From Ornithinimicrobium sp. (lineage in GTDB: Bacteria; Actinomycetota; Actinomycetes; Actinomycetales; Dermatophilaceae), in contig NZ_JAUNVI010000005.1 of NCBI RefSeq assembly GCF_030537745.1, forward strand, positions 24,725 through 88,724: a stretch of DNA of 64,000 nt, in the 5' to 3' direction. The notes below the pieces were generated by a model that was not told where the DNA came from, searched no databases, and saw nothing but the letters and a program-made list of their open reading frames with translations. How positions within the stretch are numbered: the first letter of the stretch is position 1; every line of letters starts with the position of its first letter. Positions 38,337 through 47,122 of the stretch are shown here, piece after piece. The translations under genes and the position numbers were made by a program.

Positions 38337-39728
38337 GTGAAGAGCGCTGTCGAGAATCTGACCCCGACCCGGGTCAAGCTGACCGTCGAGGTCCCCGCCG
38401 CTGACCTCAAGCCCCGCCTTGACGTGGCCTACAAGACGATCGGCGCGCAGGTGCAGATCCCCGGCTTCCGCAAGGGCAAGGTCCCCAACCGCATCATCGA
38501 CCAGCGCTTCGGTCGCGGGGCGGTCGTGCAGGAGGCCGTCAACGACGCGCTGCCCGAGTTCTACACGCAGGCGATCGCCGAGCACGAGATCCGCCCGCTC
38601 GGCCAGCCGGAGATCAACCTGACCCAACTGCCGATGGCCGACGACCAAGACCTCACCTTCGAGGCCGAGATCGACATCATGCCCGCCTTCGAGCTGCCCG
38701 ACTATTCCTCGATCGAGGTCGAGGTCGAGCCCTTGGCGCTCTCCGACGAGGACGTCGAGACCCGGATGGAGGCGCTGCGCGCCCGGTTCGGCACCCTGAA
38801 GCCGATCACCCGTAAGGCCAAGACCGGCGATCACGCGACCATCGACCTCTCCGCCAAGATCGGCGACGAGCAGATCGACAACGTCACCGGAGTCGCCTAC
38901 GAGATCGGCTCCGGCACCATGCTCAAGGGTCTGGACAAGGCGCTGCGCGGCACCAAGGCCGGTGACGTCGTCGAGTTCACCTCGCCGCTGGCCGGCGGAG
39001 ACCGTGAGGGCGAGGACGCCGACGTCACCGTCACCGTCCAGACCGTCAAGGAACGCGAGCTGCCTGAGCTGGACGACGAGTTCGCCCAGCTGGCCAGCCC
39101 GCACGACACCCTGGCCGAGCTGCAGGAGGACCTGCGCAAGCAGGCCGAGCAGGCAGCCAAGTTTGAGCAGGGCATCAAGGCCCGCGACCTGGTCCTGGAC
39201 CAGATGCTCGCGCTGGTCGAGATCCCGGTGCCGGAGAACCTGGTCGAGGCCGAGGTGCACCGCCACCTGGAGGGCGAGAGCCGTCTTGAGGACGACACCC
39301 ACCGCGCCGAGGTCACCGAGTCCACGACCAAGGCGATGAAGACGCAGTTCCTGCTGGACGCGCTTGTCGAGCGGGACGAGGTCCAGGTCGACCAGGGTGA
39401 GCTCATCGAATACATCATGATGACCGCCCAGCAGTACGGCATGAACCCGCAGGAGTTCGCCCAGAGCATCGACCAGCAGAACCAGGTGCCCGCGATGGTC
39501 GCGGAGGTCGGCCGCCGCAAGGCGCTCGCCTCCGTGCTCGAGGCCGCGACCGTCAAGGACACCGACGGCAACGTCATCGACCTCGACGAGATCGACCCCG
39601 AGGGTGAGGACGAGGAGCTCGGCGAAGACGGTGTCGATGAGCTCGACGCCGAGGTCGAGAATGAGGCTGACGCCGAGGTCGAGACCGTCGAGGCTAGCGC
39701 TGACGACGCCGAGGACGCCAAGGCCTGA
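38337..39728 (+). CDS. tig: Trigger factor (ribosome-bound chaperone/PPIase)
   Basis: The 463-residue chaperone binds nascent chains at the ribosome exit. GFRKGKVP near residue 45 is the ribosome-binding signature; residues about 155-240 form the FKBP-type prolyl isomerase domain (KTGDHATIDLSAKIGDE); the rest is the helical C-domain. A long acidic tail (EEELGEDGVDELDAEVEN) follows, common in actinobacterial trigger factors. The GTG at 38337 is chosen because it starts the family N-terminus VKSAVENLTPTRVKLTVEV and GGAG stands nine bases upstream. The frame is open to 38277. A terminator separates it from clpP1. Confidence 0.97.
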   Translation: MKSAVENLTPTRVKLTVEVPAADLKPRLDVAYKTIGAQVQIPGFRKGKVPNRIIDQRFGRGAVVQEAVNDALPEFYTQAIAEHEIRPLGQPEINLTQLPMADDQDLTFEAEIDIMPAFELPDYSSIEVEVEPLALSDEDVETRMEALRARFGTLKPITRKAKTGDHATIDLSAKIGDEQIDNVTGVAYEIGSGTMLKGLDKALRGTKAGDVVEFTSPLAGGDREGEDADVTVTVQTVKERELPELDDEFAQLASPHDTLAELQEDLRKQAEQAAKFEQGIKARDLVLDQMLALVEIPVPENLVEAEVHRHLEGESRLEDDTHRAEVTESTTKAMKTQFLLDALVERDEVQVDQGELIEYIMMTAQQYGMNPQEFAQSIDQQNQVPAMVAEVGRRKALASVLEAATVKDTDGNVIDLDEIDPEGEDEELGEDGVDELDAEVENEADAEVETVEASADDAEDAKA

Positions 39729-39753
39729 GTCCGCCAGCGCAGCATGACTCTCG

Positions 39754-39782
39754 AAGGCCCCCGACGACCGGTCGGGGGCCTT
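39754..39782 (+). terminator. Terminator of tig
   Basis: AAGGCCCCCGAC (39754-39765) and GTCGGGGGCCTT (39771-39782) form a perfect 12-bp stem with a five-base loop, followed by TCG rather than a U-run. It lies 25 bp after the tig stop. Confidence 0.9.
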
Positions 39783-39795
39783 CGCGGTGGAGCGC

Positions 39796-39813
39796 GCTGC
39801 GCTCAGGGCGAAC
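39796..39813 (+). promoter_or_regulatory. ClgR-type activator box upstream of clpP1P2
   Basis: CGCTCAGGGCGAAC at 39800-39813 fits the core of the actinobacterial ClgR consensus (CGCYNANRGCGWWS) at every position; the four flanking bases fit less well. A TAGGGT element at 39853-39858 is a candidate -10 with a poor -35, as expected for an activator-dependent promoter, placing the box some 50-65 bases before the start site. ClgR activates clpP operons in Streptomyces, Corynebacterium and Mycobacterium. Confidence 0.7.
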
Positions 39814-39934
39814 ATGCCCCACCCGCGGGAGTGCCATGCGGCACCTGGACGTTAGGGTCGATGACAGGTGCGAAGACACGACACCGTGACCCCGTGAGGG
39901 CACGGCATACCCGCAAGAAGCGAGGGATTGACCT

Positions 39935-40558
39935 ATGACTCAGGAGACCACCCCGACCGGCATGGCCGAGCGTCCGGTCGCCGGTCTGGACGACCAGATC
40001 TACAACCGCCTCCTCAAGGAGCGGATCATCTTCCTCGGCTCGGACGTGCGTGACGACAACGCCAACGCGATCTGTGCCCAGCTGCTGCTGCTCGCGGCCG
40101 AGGACTCGGACAAGGACATCTGGCTCTACATCAACTCCCCGGGTGGCTCGGTGAGCGCCGGTATGGCGATCTACGACACCATGCAGTGGGTCCCCAACGA
40201 CGTGTGCACCGTGGCGATGGGCCTGGCCGCCTCGATGGGCCAGTTCCTCCTGTCGGCCGGCACCCCCGGCAAGCGCTACGCCACCCCGCACGCCAAGGTG
40301 ATGATGCACCAGCCCTCCGGCGGCATCGGTGGCACCGCATCCGACATCAAGATCCAGGCCGAGCAGATGCTGCACACCAAGCGCGAGATGGCCCGGCTCA
40401 TCGCCGAGCACACCGGGCAGAGTGTCGAGCAGATCGAGACGGACTCTGACCGCGACCGCTGGTTCACCGCGATCGAGGCCAAGGACTACGGCTTCGTCGA
40501 CCACGTTTACGAGCGCTCCGCAGACGCCCCCACCCCGGCCGCCCGCGACGAGAAGTGA
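39935..40558 (+). CDS. clpP1: ATP-dependent Clp protease proteolytic subunit 1
   Basis: This 207-residue serine protease subunit forms heptameric rings. The catalytic serine lies in [15 protein letters not shown], the histidine in [12 protein letters not shown], and the aspartate in [29 protein letters not shown] lines the substrate-binding strand. A typical Clp propeptide of about 15 residues is present. GCGAGGGA precedes the ATG. It is followed by clpP2 (8-bp gap), with which it forms the mixed ClpP1P2 tetradecamer of actinobacteria. Confidence 0.97.
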   Translation: MTQETTPTGMAERPVAGLDDQIYNRLLKERIIFLGSDVRDDNANAICAQLLLLAAEDSDKDIWLYINSPGGSVSAGMAIYDTMQWVPNDVCTVAMGLAASMGQFLLSAGTPGKRYATPHAKVMMHQPSGGIGGTASDIKIQAEQMLHTKREMARLIAEHTGQSVEQIETDSDRDRWFTAIEAKDYGFVDHVYERSADAPTPAARDEK

Positions 40559-40566
40559 GAGCTGAC

Positions 40567-41244
40567 ATGACCCACCTGAATCCCTCCGCCGGCGCGTGGA
40601 CGGCCCGCGCGGACGCTGGCTCGCTGGCTCCCAGCAGCCGCTACATCCTGCCGCAGTTCGAGGAGCGCACCTCCTACGGCACCAAGCGTCAGGACCCCTA
40701 CACCAAGCTCTTCGAGGACCGCATCATCTTCCTTGGCGTGCAGGTCGATGACGCCTCGGCCGACGATGTCATCGCCCAGTTGATCGTGCTCGAGTCCCAG
40801 GACCCCGACCGCGACATCCTGATGTACATCAACAGCCCCGGCGGCAGCTTCACCGCCTTGACCGCGATCTACGACACGATGCAATACATCAAGCCGGACG
40901 TGCAGACCTTTGTCATCGGTCAGGCCGCGTCCGCCGCGGCCGTGCTGCTGGCGGCGGGTGCGCCCGGTAAGAGGTACGCCCTGCCCAACGCCCGCGTGCT
41001 CATCCACCAGCCAGCGCTGGCCGGTGGCGACTACGGCCAGGCGTCCGACATCGAGATCCAGGCCAACGAGGTGCTGCGGATGCGCACCTGGTTGGAGGAG
41101 ACCTGGGCCCTGCACTCCGGCCGGGACGTGGAGCAGGTCCGCAAGGACATCGAGCGAGACAAGATCCTCACCGCCGCCCAGGCCCTGGACTACGGTCTGA
41201 TCGACGAAGTGCTCGCCTCTCGCAAGGCGTCCCGGGACAACTGA
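40567..41244 (+). CDS. clpP2: ATP-dependent Clp protease proteolytic subunit 2
   Basis: The 225-residue paralogue of ClpP1 has a longer N-terminal propeptide (about 30 residues before [13 protein letters not shown]). The catalytic serine is in [14 protein letters not shown], the histidine in [12 protein letters not shown] and the aspartate in [18 protein letters not shown]. In actinobacteria ClpP2 docks the unfoldase ClpX or ClpC. The ATG at 40567 is chosen with GAGAG upstream; an in-frame GTG at 40555 overlaps clpP1. clpX follows after 198 bp. Confidence 0.97.
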   Translation: MTHLNPSAGAWTARADAGSLAPSSRYILPQFEERTSYGTKRQDPYTKLFEDRIIFLGVQVDDASADDVIAQLIVLESQDPDRDILMYINSPGGSFTALTAIYDTMQYIKPDVQTFVIGQAASAAAVLLAAGAPGKRYALPNARVLIHQPALAGGDYGQASDIEIQANEVLRMRTWLEETWALHSGRDVEQVRKDIERDKILTAAQALDYGLIDEVLASRKASRDN

Positions 41245-41319
41245 GCCAGGCGTGCAGGCAGCGCGTGACGGCGGCCGCCCGCCACTTGGGTCGGCGGCTG
41301 CCGTGCGGTGAGGTAGTTG

Positions 41320-41335
41320 CGCTGTCAGCGGACAG
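41320..41335 (+). promoter_or_regulatory. Inverted repeat and weak ClgR-like site before clpX
   Basis: CTGTC-AGCG-GACAG (41322-41335) is a perfect inverted repeat. The overlapping CGCTGTCAGCGGAC (41320-41333) matches the ClgR core at 12 of 14 positions. It lies about 110 bp before clpX, so clpX may have its own regulated promoter. No -35/-10 pair with normal spacing was certain here. Confidence 0.35.
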
Positions 41336-41442
41336 TCACCAACACGCCGCTCCCGGGCAGGCAATTGACTGTCACGGACGCGCTGCGCGGGGTAGCGTCG
41401 GGGGCAGAGGTAGACCACCGACCGCGCTGAAGGGAAGTCCAC

Positions 41443-42714
41443 GTGGCACGCATGGGTGAGAGCAGCGACCTGCTGAAGTGTTCTTTCTGCGGAAAGAGCC
41501 AGAAGCAGGTCAAGAAGCTGATCGCGGGCCCCGGCGTCTACATCTGTGACGAATGCATCGACCTGTGCAACGAGATCATCGAGGAGGAGCTGGCCGAGTC
41601 CAGCGACCTGGGACTGGGCCAGTTGCCCAAGCCACGGGAGATCTTCGACTTCCTCGAGCAGTATGTCGTGGGCCAGGACCCGGCCAAGCGCGCGCTCGCG
41701 GTCGCGGTCTACAACCACTACAAGCGCATCCAGGCGGACCAGACGCGCGTCGGTGACGAAACGGTCGAGCTCGCCAAGTCCAACATCCTGCTCATCGGCC
41801 CGACCGGCTGTGGCAAGACCTACCTGGCCCAGACCCTGGCCAAGATGCTGAATGTGCCCTTCGCCATCGCGGATGCCACCGCTCTGACCGAGGCAGGCTA
41901 CGTCGGCGAAGACGTCGAGAATATTCTCCTCAAACTCATCCAGGCCGCGGACTTCGACGTCAAGAAGGCCGAGACCGGCATCATCTACATCGACGAGATC
42001 GACAAGATCGCCCGCAAGAGCGAGAACCCCTCGATCACCCGGGACGTCTCCGGCGAGGGAGTCCAGCAGGCGCTGCTGAAGATTCTTGAGGGCACGGTGG
42101 CCTCGGTGCCCCCGCAGGGTGGCCGCAAGCACCCGCACCAGGAGTTCATCCAGATCGACACCGGCAACGTCCTGTTCATCGTGGGCGGTGCCTTCGCCGG
42201 GATGGAGAAGATCGTGGAGGCGCGCGCCGGCAAGCAGGGGCTGGGTTTTGGCGCCGAGTTGCGCTCACCCAAGGACGCCAACGAGCAGTTCGCTGACGTC
42301 CTCCCCGAGGACCTGATGAAGTTTGGGCTGATCCCCGAGTTCATCGGCCGGGTCCCGGTCATCACCACCGTCACCCCACTGGACCGGGGTGCGCTGATCA
42401 ACATCCTGACGCAGCCACGCAACGCGCTGGTCAAGCAGTATCAGCGGATGTTCGAGATCGACGGGGTCGAGCTCGAATTCGAGGGCGATGCCCTCGAGGC
42501 GATCGCCGACCAGGCACTCCTGCGCGGCACCGGCGCCCGCGGCCTGCGGGCCATCCTTGAGGAGGTGCTGCTGCCGGTGATGTTCGACGTCCCCTCCGAC
42601 GACGAGATCGCCAAGGTGGTCATCACGCGCGAGGTGGTCCTGGAGAACGTCAACCCCACGATCGTGCGCCGCGAGGTGCCCCGCAAGCGGCAGCAGCGCA
42701 AGGAGAGCGCCTGA
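41443..42714 (+). CDS. clpX: ATP-dependent Clp protease ATP-binding subunit ClpX
   Basis: The 423-residue AAA+ unfoldase feeds substrates to ClpP. An N-terminal C4 zinc finger has C13, C16, C35 and C38 ([19 protein letters not shown]). The AAA+ domain has Walker A GPTGCGKT near 118, Walker [12 protein letters not shown], the pore loop [11 protein letters not shown] and the IGF-like ClpP-docking loop region. Sensor motif [10 protein letters not shown] is near the C-terminus. The GTG at 41443 follows GGGAAG. A separate promoter is likely given the 198-bp gap after clpP2. Confidence 0.97.
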   Translation: MARMGESSDLLKCSFCGKSQKQVKKLIAGPGVYICDECIDLCNEIIEEELAESSDLGLGQLPKPREIFDFLEQYVVGQDPAKRALAVAVYNHYKRIQADQTRVGDETVELAKSNILLIGPTGCGKTYLAQTLAKMLNVPFAIADATALTEAGYVGEDVENILLKLIQAADFDVKKAETGIIYIDEIDKIARKSENPSITRDVSGEGVQQALLKILEGTVASVPPQGGRKHPHQEFIQIDTGNVLFIVGGAFAGMEKIVEARAGKQGLGFGAELRSPKDANEQFADVLPEDLMKFGLIPEFIGRVPVITTVTPLDRGALINILTQPRNALVKQYQRMFEIDGVELEFEGDALEAIADQALLRGTGARGLRAILEEVLLPVMFDVPSDDEIAKVVITREVVLENVNPTIVRREVPRKRQQRKESA

Positions 42715-42720
42715 ACTTCT

Positions 42721-42743
42721 GAGCACGTGAGCTGTCGGTGCTC
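42721..42743 (+). terminator. Weak terminator hairpin after clpX
   Basis: GAGCAC (42721-42726) pairs with GTGCTC (42738-42743) around an 11-base loop, six bases after the clpX stop and just before the end of the convergent membrane protein gene. The short stem makes it only a moderate candidate. Confidence 0.45.
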
Positions 42744-42747
42744 GCGA

Positions 42748-43308
42748 TCACCTGCCGGGGGTCGCTACCCGTTCGCGCGCTTCTCGCCGTCGCACGAAGA
42801 GCACCAGCCCGGCAGCGAGCACAGCCAGACCCAGCATTCCCGGGATGGTGCCGAGGTCCGCTCCGTTGCGCAGCATCAACAGGCCAGCCACACCCCATAC
42901 CCCGGTCGTGAGGAGCGCCACCACGGCGCAGCGGCCCGCCCAGCGGCGCAGCACGCTCCCCGGCAACGGTGCCTGCGCCGGGACCGAAGCGCACAGCGCC
43001 GCGCCGCTGTGCGCCACCAGCAGCCCGAGCGCGGCCGGGAGCAGGGCCCAGTGCCAACCCGCGTCGACGGTCGCCCACCAGGAGACGACGGCAAAAGTGA
43101 GGAAAAGTCCCGGCGCGAGCGCATGCGGCTGCAGCACGACCAGGGCCCCGAGGCCGAAGATGCCGGCCCAGGCGAGCAGGTTGCCGCCGCCGGCCAAGGC
43201 GTAGGCGGCCAGGAAGAGGACGGCGCCCAGCATGATCGCCAGCCGGACCATCAACTGCGTCCTGCTCGCGGTGCGCAGGTCGATGAACAGGTCGGCAAAC
43301 TCCCTCAC
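42748..43308 (-). CDS. Small integral membrane protein at the end of the MoxR operon
   Basis: The 186-residue protein has about five hydrophobic helices (MVRLAIMLGAVLFLAAYAL, LLAWAGIFGLGALVVLQPHAL, GLFLTFAVVSWW, VVALLTTGVWGVAGLLML, MLGLAVLAAGLVLFV) joined by short loops and ends with arginine-rich residues. I do not recognise a family with a known activity. Its ATG overlaps the DUF58 gene stop by 4 bp, so it belongs to the five-gene operon and likely works with it in the cell envelope. Confidence 0.78.
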   Translation of the reverse strand: MREFADLFIDLRTASRTQLMVRLAIMLGAVLFLAAYALAGGGNLLAWAGIFGLGALVVLQPHALAPGLFLTFAVVSWWATVDAGWHWALLPAALGLLVAHSGAALCASVPAQAPLPGSVLRRWAGRCAVVALLTTGVWGVAGLLMLRNGADLGTIPGMLGLAVLAAGLVLFVRRREARERVATPGR

Positions 43309-44675
43309 GCCAACCGCCCCTTCCGACCACGCCGACCCAGCTCGCGGAGCACGACGTCCAGGCTTCCAGGGCCCAGCCAGGGGACGACCGCCACCCCCTT
43401 GGCACGGATCGCGCGCAGCTCACGGTCGCGCTCCAGCATCCGGATCCGCCAGGCGGTCCTGGCCAGCGGGTCCTTGTCTGTGCTGGCCACGACGTCGCCC
43501 TCCGCAGGATCGACGAGCGCGTCGATGACGACGACCGACAAGCCTCGGTGGGAGAGGGAAGCGGCCTGGGTCAGCGCGTCGGGGGAGACCAGGGCGGAGA
43601 TCATGACGACGAGCGTGCCCTCAGAGACCCCGAGGTGGACCCGTTGGGGGTCGGTCTGATCGTCGAGCGACGGGACGATGCGGCTGAGGGCGTCGAGGAT
43701 CCGCACGCCATGCTTCTTGCCGGTGCCGATGGGGACGGTCAGCGGCGTGCGGGCAGACAGGACGCGGAGGCTGACGCGGTCGCCGTTCTGGAGGAAGTGC
43801 TCGGCGATGGCCGCAGCGGCTCGCACCGAGCGGTCCAGGGAGCTCGGCGCGCCACGCACGCCGCCGGAGCGGCCCAGGTCGTAGTGCGCGTCGACCAGGA
43901 CCGCGACGTGGGTGTCCTCGTCGGCATAGCTGGACGTCACGAAGAGCTGGCCGGCGCTGCGGGTGGATCGCGGCCAGTGGATCCGGCGCAGCCGGTCGCC
44001 GACCTGGAAGGGACGCAGCGTGGCAAACTCGCTGCCCTCGCCGGGGCGGGCGGACCGGTGCATGCCCACCAGGCCCCGGGGGTTGGGGGCTGCGCCGTGG
44101 ACGTCGAAGGAGACCGCTTGCGGCAAGGTGCGTAGGCCCAGCGGGTCCAGGGCCACCGGACCCCAACGGAAGGAGCCCCATGGGCTGACCGCGGCGACCT
44201 GCAGCGGACCGACCCTACGCACACCCCACCGGGTCATACGCACCCCGACCAGGAGGCGGCGCAGACCATTGTCGAGCGGGCCGTCGGCGTCAACCACCGC
44301 ACTGGTCCGCTGGACCAGCACGCCGTCGGGATCCTCGACCTCGTGGCCCTTCTCTAGCGGGACGCCCTCGACGAAGGGCGCTGGCGAGAGCGCGGCGGCC
44401 AGCAAGTCGCTGTGCTCGACCGGCTCCACGTCGGCGACCGCCAAGGCCTGGTCGCCTTCGCGCACTTGGGCGTGCGAGAGGGCGAAGCGCCGCCGCGGGA
44501 TCGCGTGGGGTCGGGTCACCAGGCTCCAGGCGAGCACGACGGCCAGCGGGCTGACCAGGATGAGCAGGTCGGGACGTCGCCAGAACACCGCCACCGGTGC
44601 CGTGACGAGCACGATTGCCAGCAGCCGCACCAACGCCGGAGTGGGCGCCCAGGCGTCACCTCGGATGGTGCTCAT
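43305..44675 (-). CDS. DUF58 domain-containing membrane-anchored protein
   Basis: The 456-residue protein has two N-terminal hydrophobic segments (LLAIVLVTAPVAVFW, LLILVSPLAVVLAWSLV) and the DUF58 signature FQVGDRLRRIHWPRSTRSAG, followed by a von Willebrand A-like region (THVAVLVDAHYDLG, GTLVVMISALVS). DUF58 proteins nearly always sit beside a MoxR ATPase and are thought to act in assembly or activation of envelope or metalloprotein complexes. It lies 32 bp downstream of moxR on the same strand. Confidence 0.9.
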   Translation of the reverse strand: MSTIRGDAWAPTPALVRLLAIVLVTAPVAVFWRRPDLLILVSPLAVVLAWSLVTRPHAIPRRRFALSHAQVREGDQALAVADVEPVEHSDLLAAALSPAPFVEGVPLEKGHEVEDPDGVLVQRTSAVVDADGPLDNGLRRLLVGVRMTRWGVRRVGPLQVAAVSPWGSFRWGPVALDPLGLRTLPQAVSFDVHGAAPNPRGLVGMHRSARPGEGSEFATLRPFQVGDRLRRIHWPRSTRSAGQLFVTSSYADEDTHVAVLVDAHYDLGRSGGVRGAPSSLDRSVRAAAAIAEHFLQNGDRVSLRVLSARTPLTVPIGTGKKHGVRILDALSRIVPSLDDQTDPQRVHLGVSEGTLVVMISALVSPDALTQAASLSHRGLSVVVIDALVDPAEGDVVASTDKDPLARTAWRIRMLERDRELRAIRAKGVAVVPWLGPGSLDVVLRELGRRGRKGRLA

Positions 44676-44707
44676 CGCGCCACCATCATGCTGCTGCCCT
44701 CATCTGC

Positions 44708-45712
44708 TCACTCGGCCTGGGCCGTCGAGGCTCCGGTGCGCGAGCCCGGCACCGGGACCTGACCGAGCACCGTGTCGACGACGGCCGCACCGCCGGTGTC
44801 GGACATCCACAGCTCCGGCTTGATCGAGATGCGGTGGTCGAGGACCGCGTGGGCGACGGCCTTGACGTCCTCGGGAGTGACGTAGTCGCGGTTGTCGACC
44901 ACGGCATACGCCCTCGACGTCAGCATCAGCGCGAGCGAGCCCCGGGGCGAGGCCCCGATCAGCACCGCGCGGTGGCGGCGGGTCGCGGCGGCCAGCTCGA
45001 CGCAGTAGCGGGAGATGTCATCCTCGACCGGCACGGTCTCGACCGCGGCCTGCATCGCCGCCAGACCGGCGGCGTCAGTCACCGCGTCCAGCTGCTGGTC
45101 CTCGGTCTGCCGGACCAGACGCCGGGTGAGCACATCCCATTCCTGCTCCGCGGTCGGATAGCCGAAGGAGACCCGCATGAGGAAGCGATCCAGCTGCGCC
45201 TCAGGGAGGGGATAGGTGCCTTCGTACTCGACCGGGTTGGCGGTGGCGAGCACGTGGAAGGGTTGAGGGAGCGCGAAGGTCGCTCCCTCCACCGTCACCT
45301 GATGCTCCTGCATCGCCTCCAGCAGCGCCGACTGGGTCTTGGGCGGAGTCCGGTTGATCTCGTCGGCGAGCAGCAGGCCGGTGAAGAGGGGTCCGGGCCG
45401 GAACGCGAACTCGGAGACCAACTGGTCGTAGACGAAGCTGCCGGTCAGGTCGGAAGGGAGCAGGTCCGGCGTGAACTGCGCGCGGGTGAAGTCGAGCCCC
45501 AGCGTCTGCGCGAAGGACCGCGCCGCCAGCGTCTTACCAAGCCCGGGGAAGTCCTCCAGGAGCACGTGGCCACCGGACAGGATGGCGGTCAGCACGAGGG
45601 TGAGCGCCTCGCGCTTGCCGACGACTGCCTGTTCGACCCGGTCGAGCACCTCTCCGGCCTGCGCGGAGACGTCAGCGGGGGTGAGGGGGTGCTCTTGGTC
45701 GGGCTGTGTCAT
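44708..45712 (-). CDS. MoxR-family AAA+ ATPase
   Basis: The 334-residue AAA+ protein has Walker A EDFPGLGKT, Walker B LLADEINRTPPKTQSALLEAM, sensor 1 LATANPVEYEGTYPLPEAQLD (cited as its core ATANPVEYEGTYPLPEAQ), and the sensor 2 region ASPRGSLAL. MoxR proteins act as chaperone-like remodelling factors with partner DUF58/VWA proteins. The ATG at 45712 overlaps the previous stop by 4 bp and begins the family N-terminus; the open frame up to 45799 is upstream shadow. Confidence 0.93.
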   Translation of the reverse strand: MTQPDQEHPLTPADVSAQAGEVLDRVEQAVVGKREALTLVLTAILSGGHVLLEDFPGLGKTLAARSFAQTLGLDFTRAQFTPDLLPSDLTGSFVYDQLVSEFAFRPGPLFTGLLLADEINRTPPKTQSALLEAMQEHQVTVEGATFALPQPFHVLATANPVEYEGTYPLPEAQLDRFLMRVSFGYPTAEQEWDVLTRRLVRQTEDQQLDAVTDAAGLAAMQAAVETVPVEDDISRYCVELAAATRRHRAVLIGASPRGSLALMLTSRAYAVVDNRDYVTPEDVKAVAHAVLDHRISIKPELWMSDTGGAAVVDTVLGQVPVPGSRTGASTAQAE

Positions 45713-46233
45713 ATCTTCTCGATCCCTTCCAGGGCGGTATGCAGCGCGCCCCGACTTCGTCTGCGGTCGTCGGTGGGCGGGTGGGTCAGGTAGCGCCACA
45801 GGTGGGGGTCCATCGCCGCCTTGGCCCCCTCTGGGTCGGACTCGATGTTGATGCCGTGCAGGGCGAGGAGTCGTTCGGAGGTGAGGTCGCGCAGCAGCGG
45901 GTAGATCTCGTCGGTGCGGTCGTCGCGCTCTACCGCGTCGCGCAGATCCCTGCGGAGACGAACCAAACGGTAGTCCAGGGCTGCAGGGGGCACCGACTCC
46001 TGGCGGGGAGTCGAGGCCCAGTACGCGCGCTCGGCATACCGGCCGCTGCGGGTCAGGACCAGTGGAGCCAGCGAGATCACGACGGCGGCCAAGAGGACGA
46101 CGAGCGCCGCCTCCAGCACGGTGTAGCGCAACGAGCCGATGAAGAACAGCAACGCTCCGGTGCCGATGGTGCCCAGGCCGAGTGGCACGACCACGCTGCG
46201 CACGTCAGGAGACAGGAGCGGGCGACGTCTCAT
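45709..46233 (-). CDS. Hypothetical membrane protein of the MoxR operon
   Basis: The 174-residue protein has two adjacent hydrophobic helices at about residues 13-33 and 40-62 (VVVPLGLGTIGTGALLFFIG, ALVVLLAAVVISLAPLVL). A soluble, charged, helical C-terminal domain follows (LVRLRRDLRDAVERDDRTD). No catalytic motif is visible. The ATG at 46233 overlaps the DUF4129 stop by one base (TGATG); the longer frame inside the neighbour is rejected. Location between DUF4129 and MoxR genes suggests an accessory subunit of that envelope system. Confidence 0.82.
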   Translation of the reverse strand: MRRRPLLSPDVRSVVVPLGLGTIGTGALLFFIGSLRYTVLEAALVVLLAAVVISLAPLVLTRSGRYAERAYWASTPRQESVPPAALDYRLVRLRRDLRDAVERDDRTDEIYPLLRDLTSERLLALHGINIESDPEGAKAAMDPHLWRYLTHPPTDDRRRSRGALHTALEGIEKI

Positions 46234-47042
46234 CAGGCGCCCCGGCTGCGACGGCGGCTTGATCTGGCCAGGGCCGCATCGGTCTTGGCCTGCTCGGCTG
46301 CAGCTGCGGCTTGCGCTGCGTCGCGCTCCTGCGCCGCCCGAGCCTCGTCCTCCGCCTGGACGCGTCGGCGCAGATCGGTGTGGATCCGATCGAGTGCGTG
46401 GACCGCGGCGTCGCGCTGATCGTCGGTGATCGGGTGCCGGGAGAAACGTGCCTCCCGGTAGGCATGGGACAACGTGGTGATCGCCTCCGCGTCGACCTCC
46501 CATCGCGACAGCACGCGCTCGGTCAGCTCGGCAGCGGTCTCGCTGCGGTTGCGGCTCAGCCCGGACCGTTGGACCGCTTCTTCCAGCGCCACCCAGCAGG
46601 CAACGACGCCGTTGCGCGGGTCTCCCTCGGATAGGGCCCGAAACTGGGTGTCTTCGTTGGTGGCCTCGAGCAGGGCCACGAGCTCGTCCTCGGCGGCAAT
46701 GCCCTGTCGGTGCTGCTCTTCGTAGCGCTGCCTGCCCAACCACCGCAGCGCGAGGAGGAAGGCCGTGACCACGGCCATCAGGAAGAGCCCGAAGATGACG
46801 TTGACCATCGTGTCGGTCGACACCGTCGGAGCGCGATCGCCAGCGCCGTCGGGCGCGGCCGTGGGGATCTGCAGCTCCACGGTGGGGGTGGCGGCGCCGG
46901 TCTCCGCGCGCGGCGGTCCCCAGGTGCCCTGCGGGGCGCTGACCAACGGCGTGCCGTTGGCACTGCTCCAGACCAGCAGCAGGACCACGGCGGCGGCAGC
47001 CAGCAGCGCGATGACGAGTGTCGATCGGCTGCCCTGACGCAT
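46233..47042 (-). CDS. DUF4129 domain-containing membrane protein
   Basis: The 269-residue protein has an N-terminal hydrophobic segment (LVIALLAAAAVVLLLVW), a presumed extracellular linker rich in Pro, Thr and Ala, a second helix (VNVIFGLFLMAVVTAFLLAL) and a cytoplasmic DUF4129 domain (CWVALEEAVQRSGL, SETAAELTERVLSRW). It ends in an alanine/glutamine-rich helix and basic tail. It is the first gene of the operon; TAGGCT six bases before the ATG suggests a leaderless transcript. DUF4129 domains usually accompany transglutaminase/DUF58/MoxR sets; here the transglutaminase partner is absent. Confidence 0.85.
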   Translation of the reverse strand: MRQGSRSTLVIALLAAAAVVLLLVWSSANGTPLVSAPQGTWGPPRAETGAATPTVELQIPTAAPDGAGDRAPTVSTDTMVNVIFGLFLMAVVTAFLLALRWLGRQRYEEQHRQGIAAEDELVALLEATNEDTQFRALSEGDPRNGVVACWVALEEAVQRSGLSRNRSETAAELTERVLSRWEVDAEAITTLSHAYREARFSRHPITDDQRDAAVHALDRIHTDLRRRVQAEDEARAAQERDAAQAAAAAEQAKTDAALARSSRRRSRGA

Positions 47043-47122
47043 CCGTTCAGCCTATGTGCTGAGCGCCCGTTCGCGAATGCTGAGGAGAGCTCGCGCGGTG
47101 CTGGCTCGCCTCGATTGGTCTG

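Noticed and set aside
38094-39815. 573-codon minus-strand frame opposite trigger factor
   Set aside because: Antisense shadow that crosses a tRNA gene and the tig terminator region.
41365-41398. TTGACT...TAGCGT as the clpX promoter
   Set aside because: The two hexamers are 22 bp apart, too far for a standard promoter.
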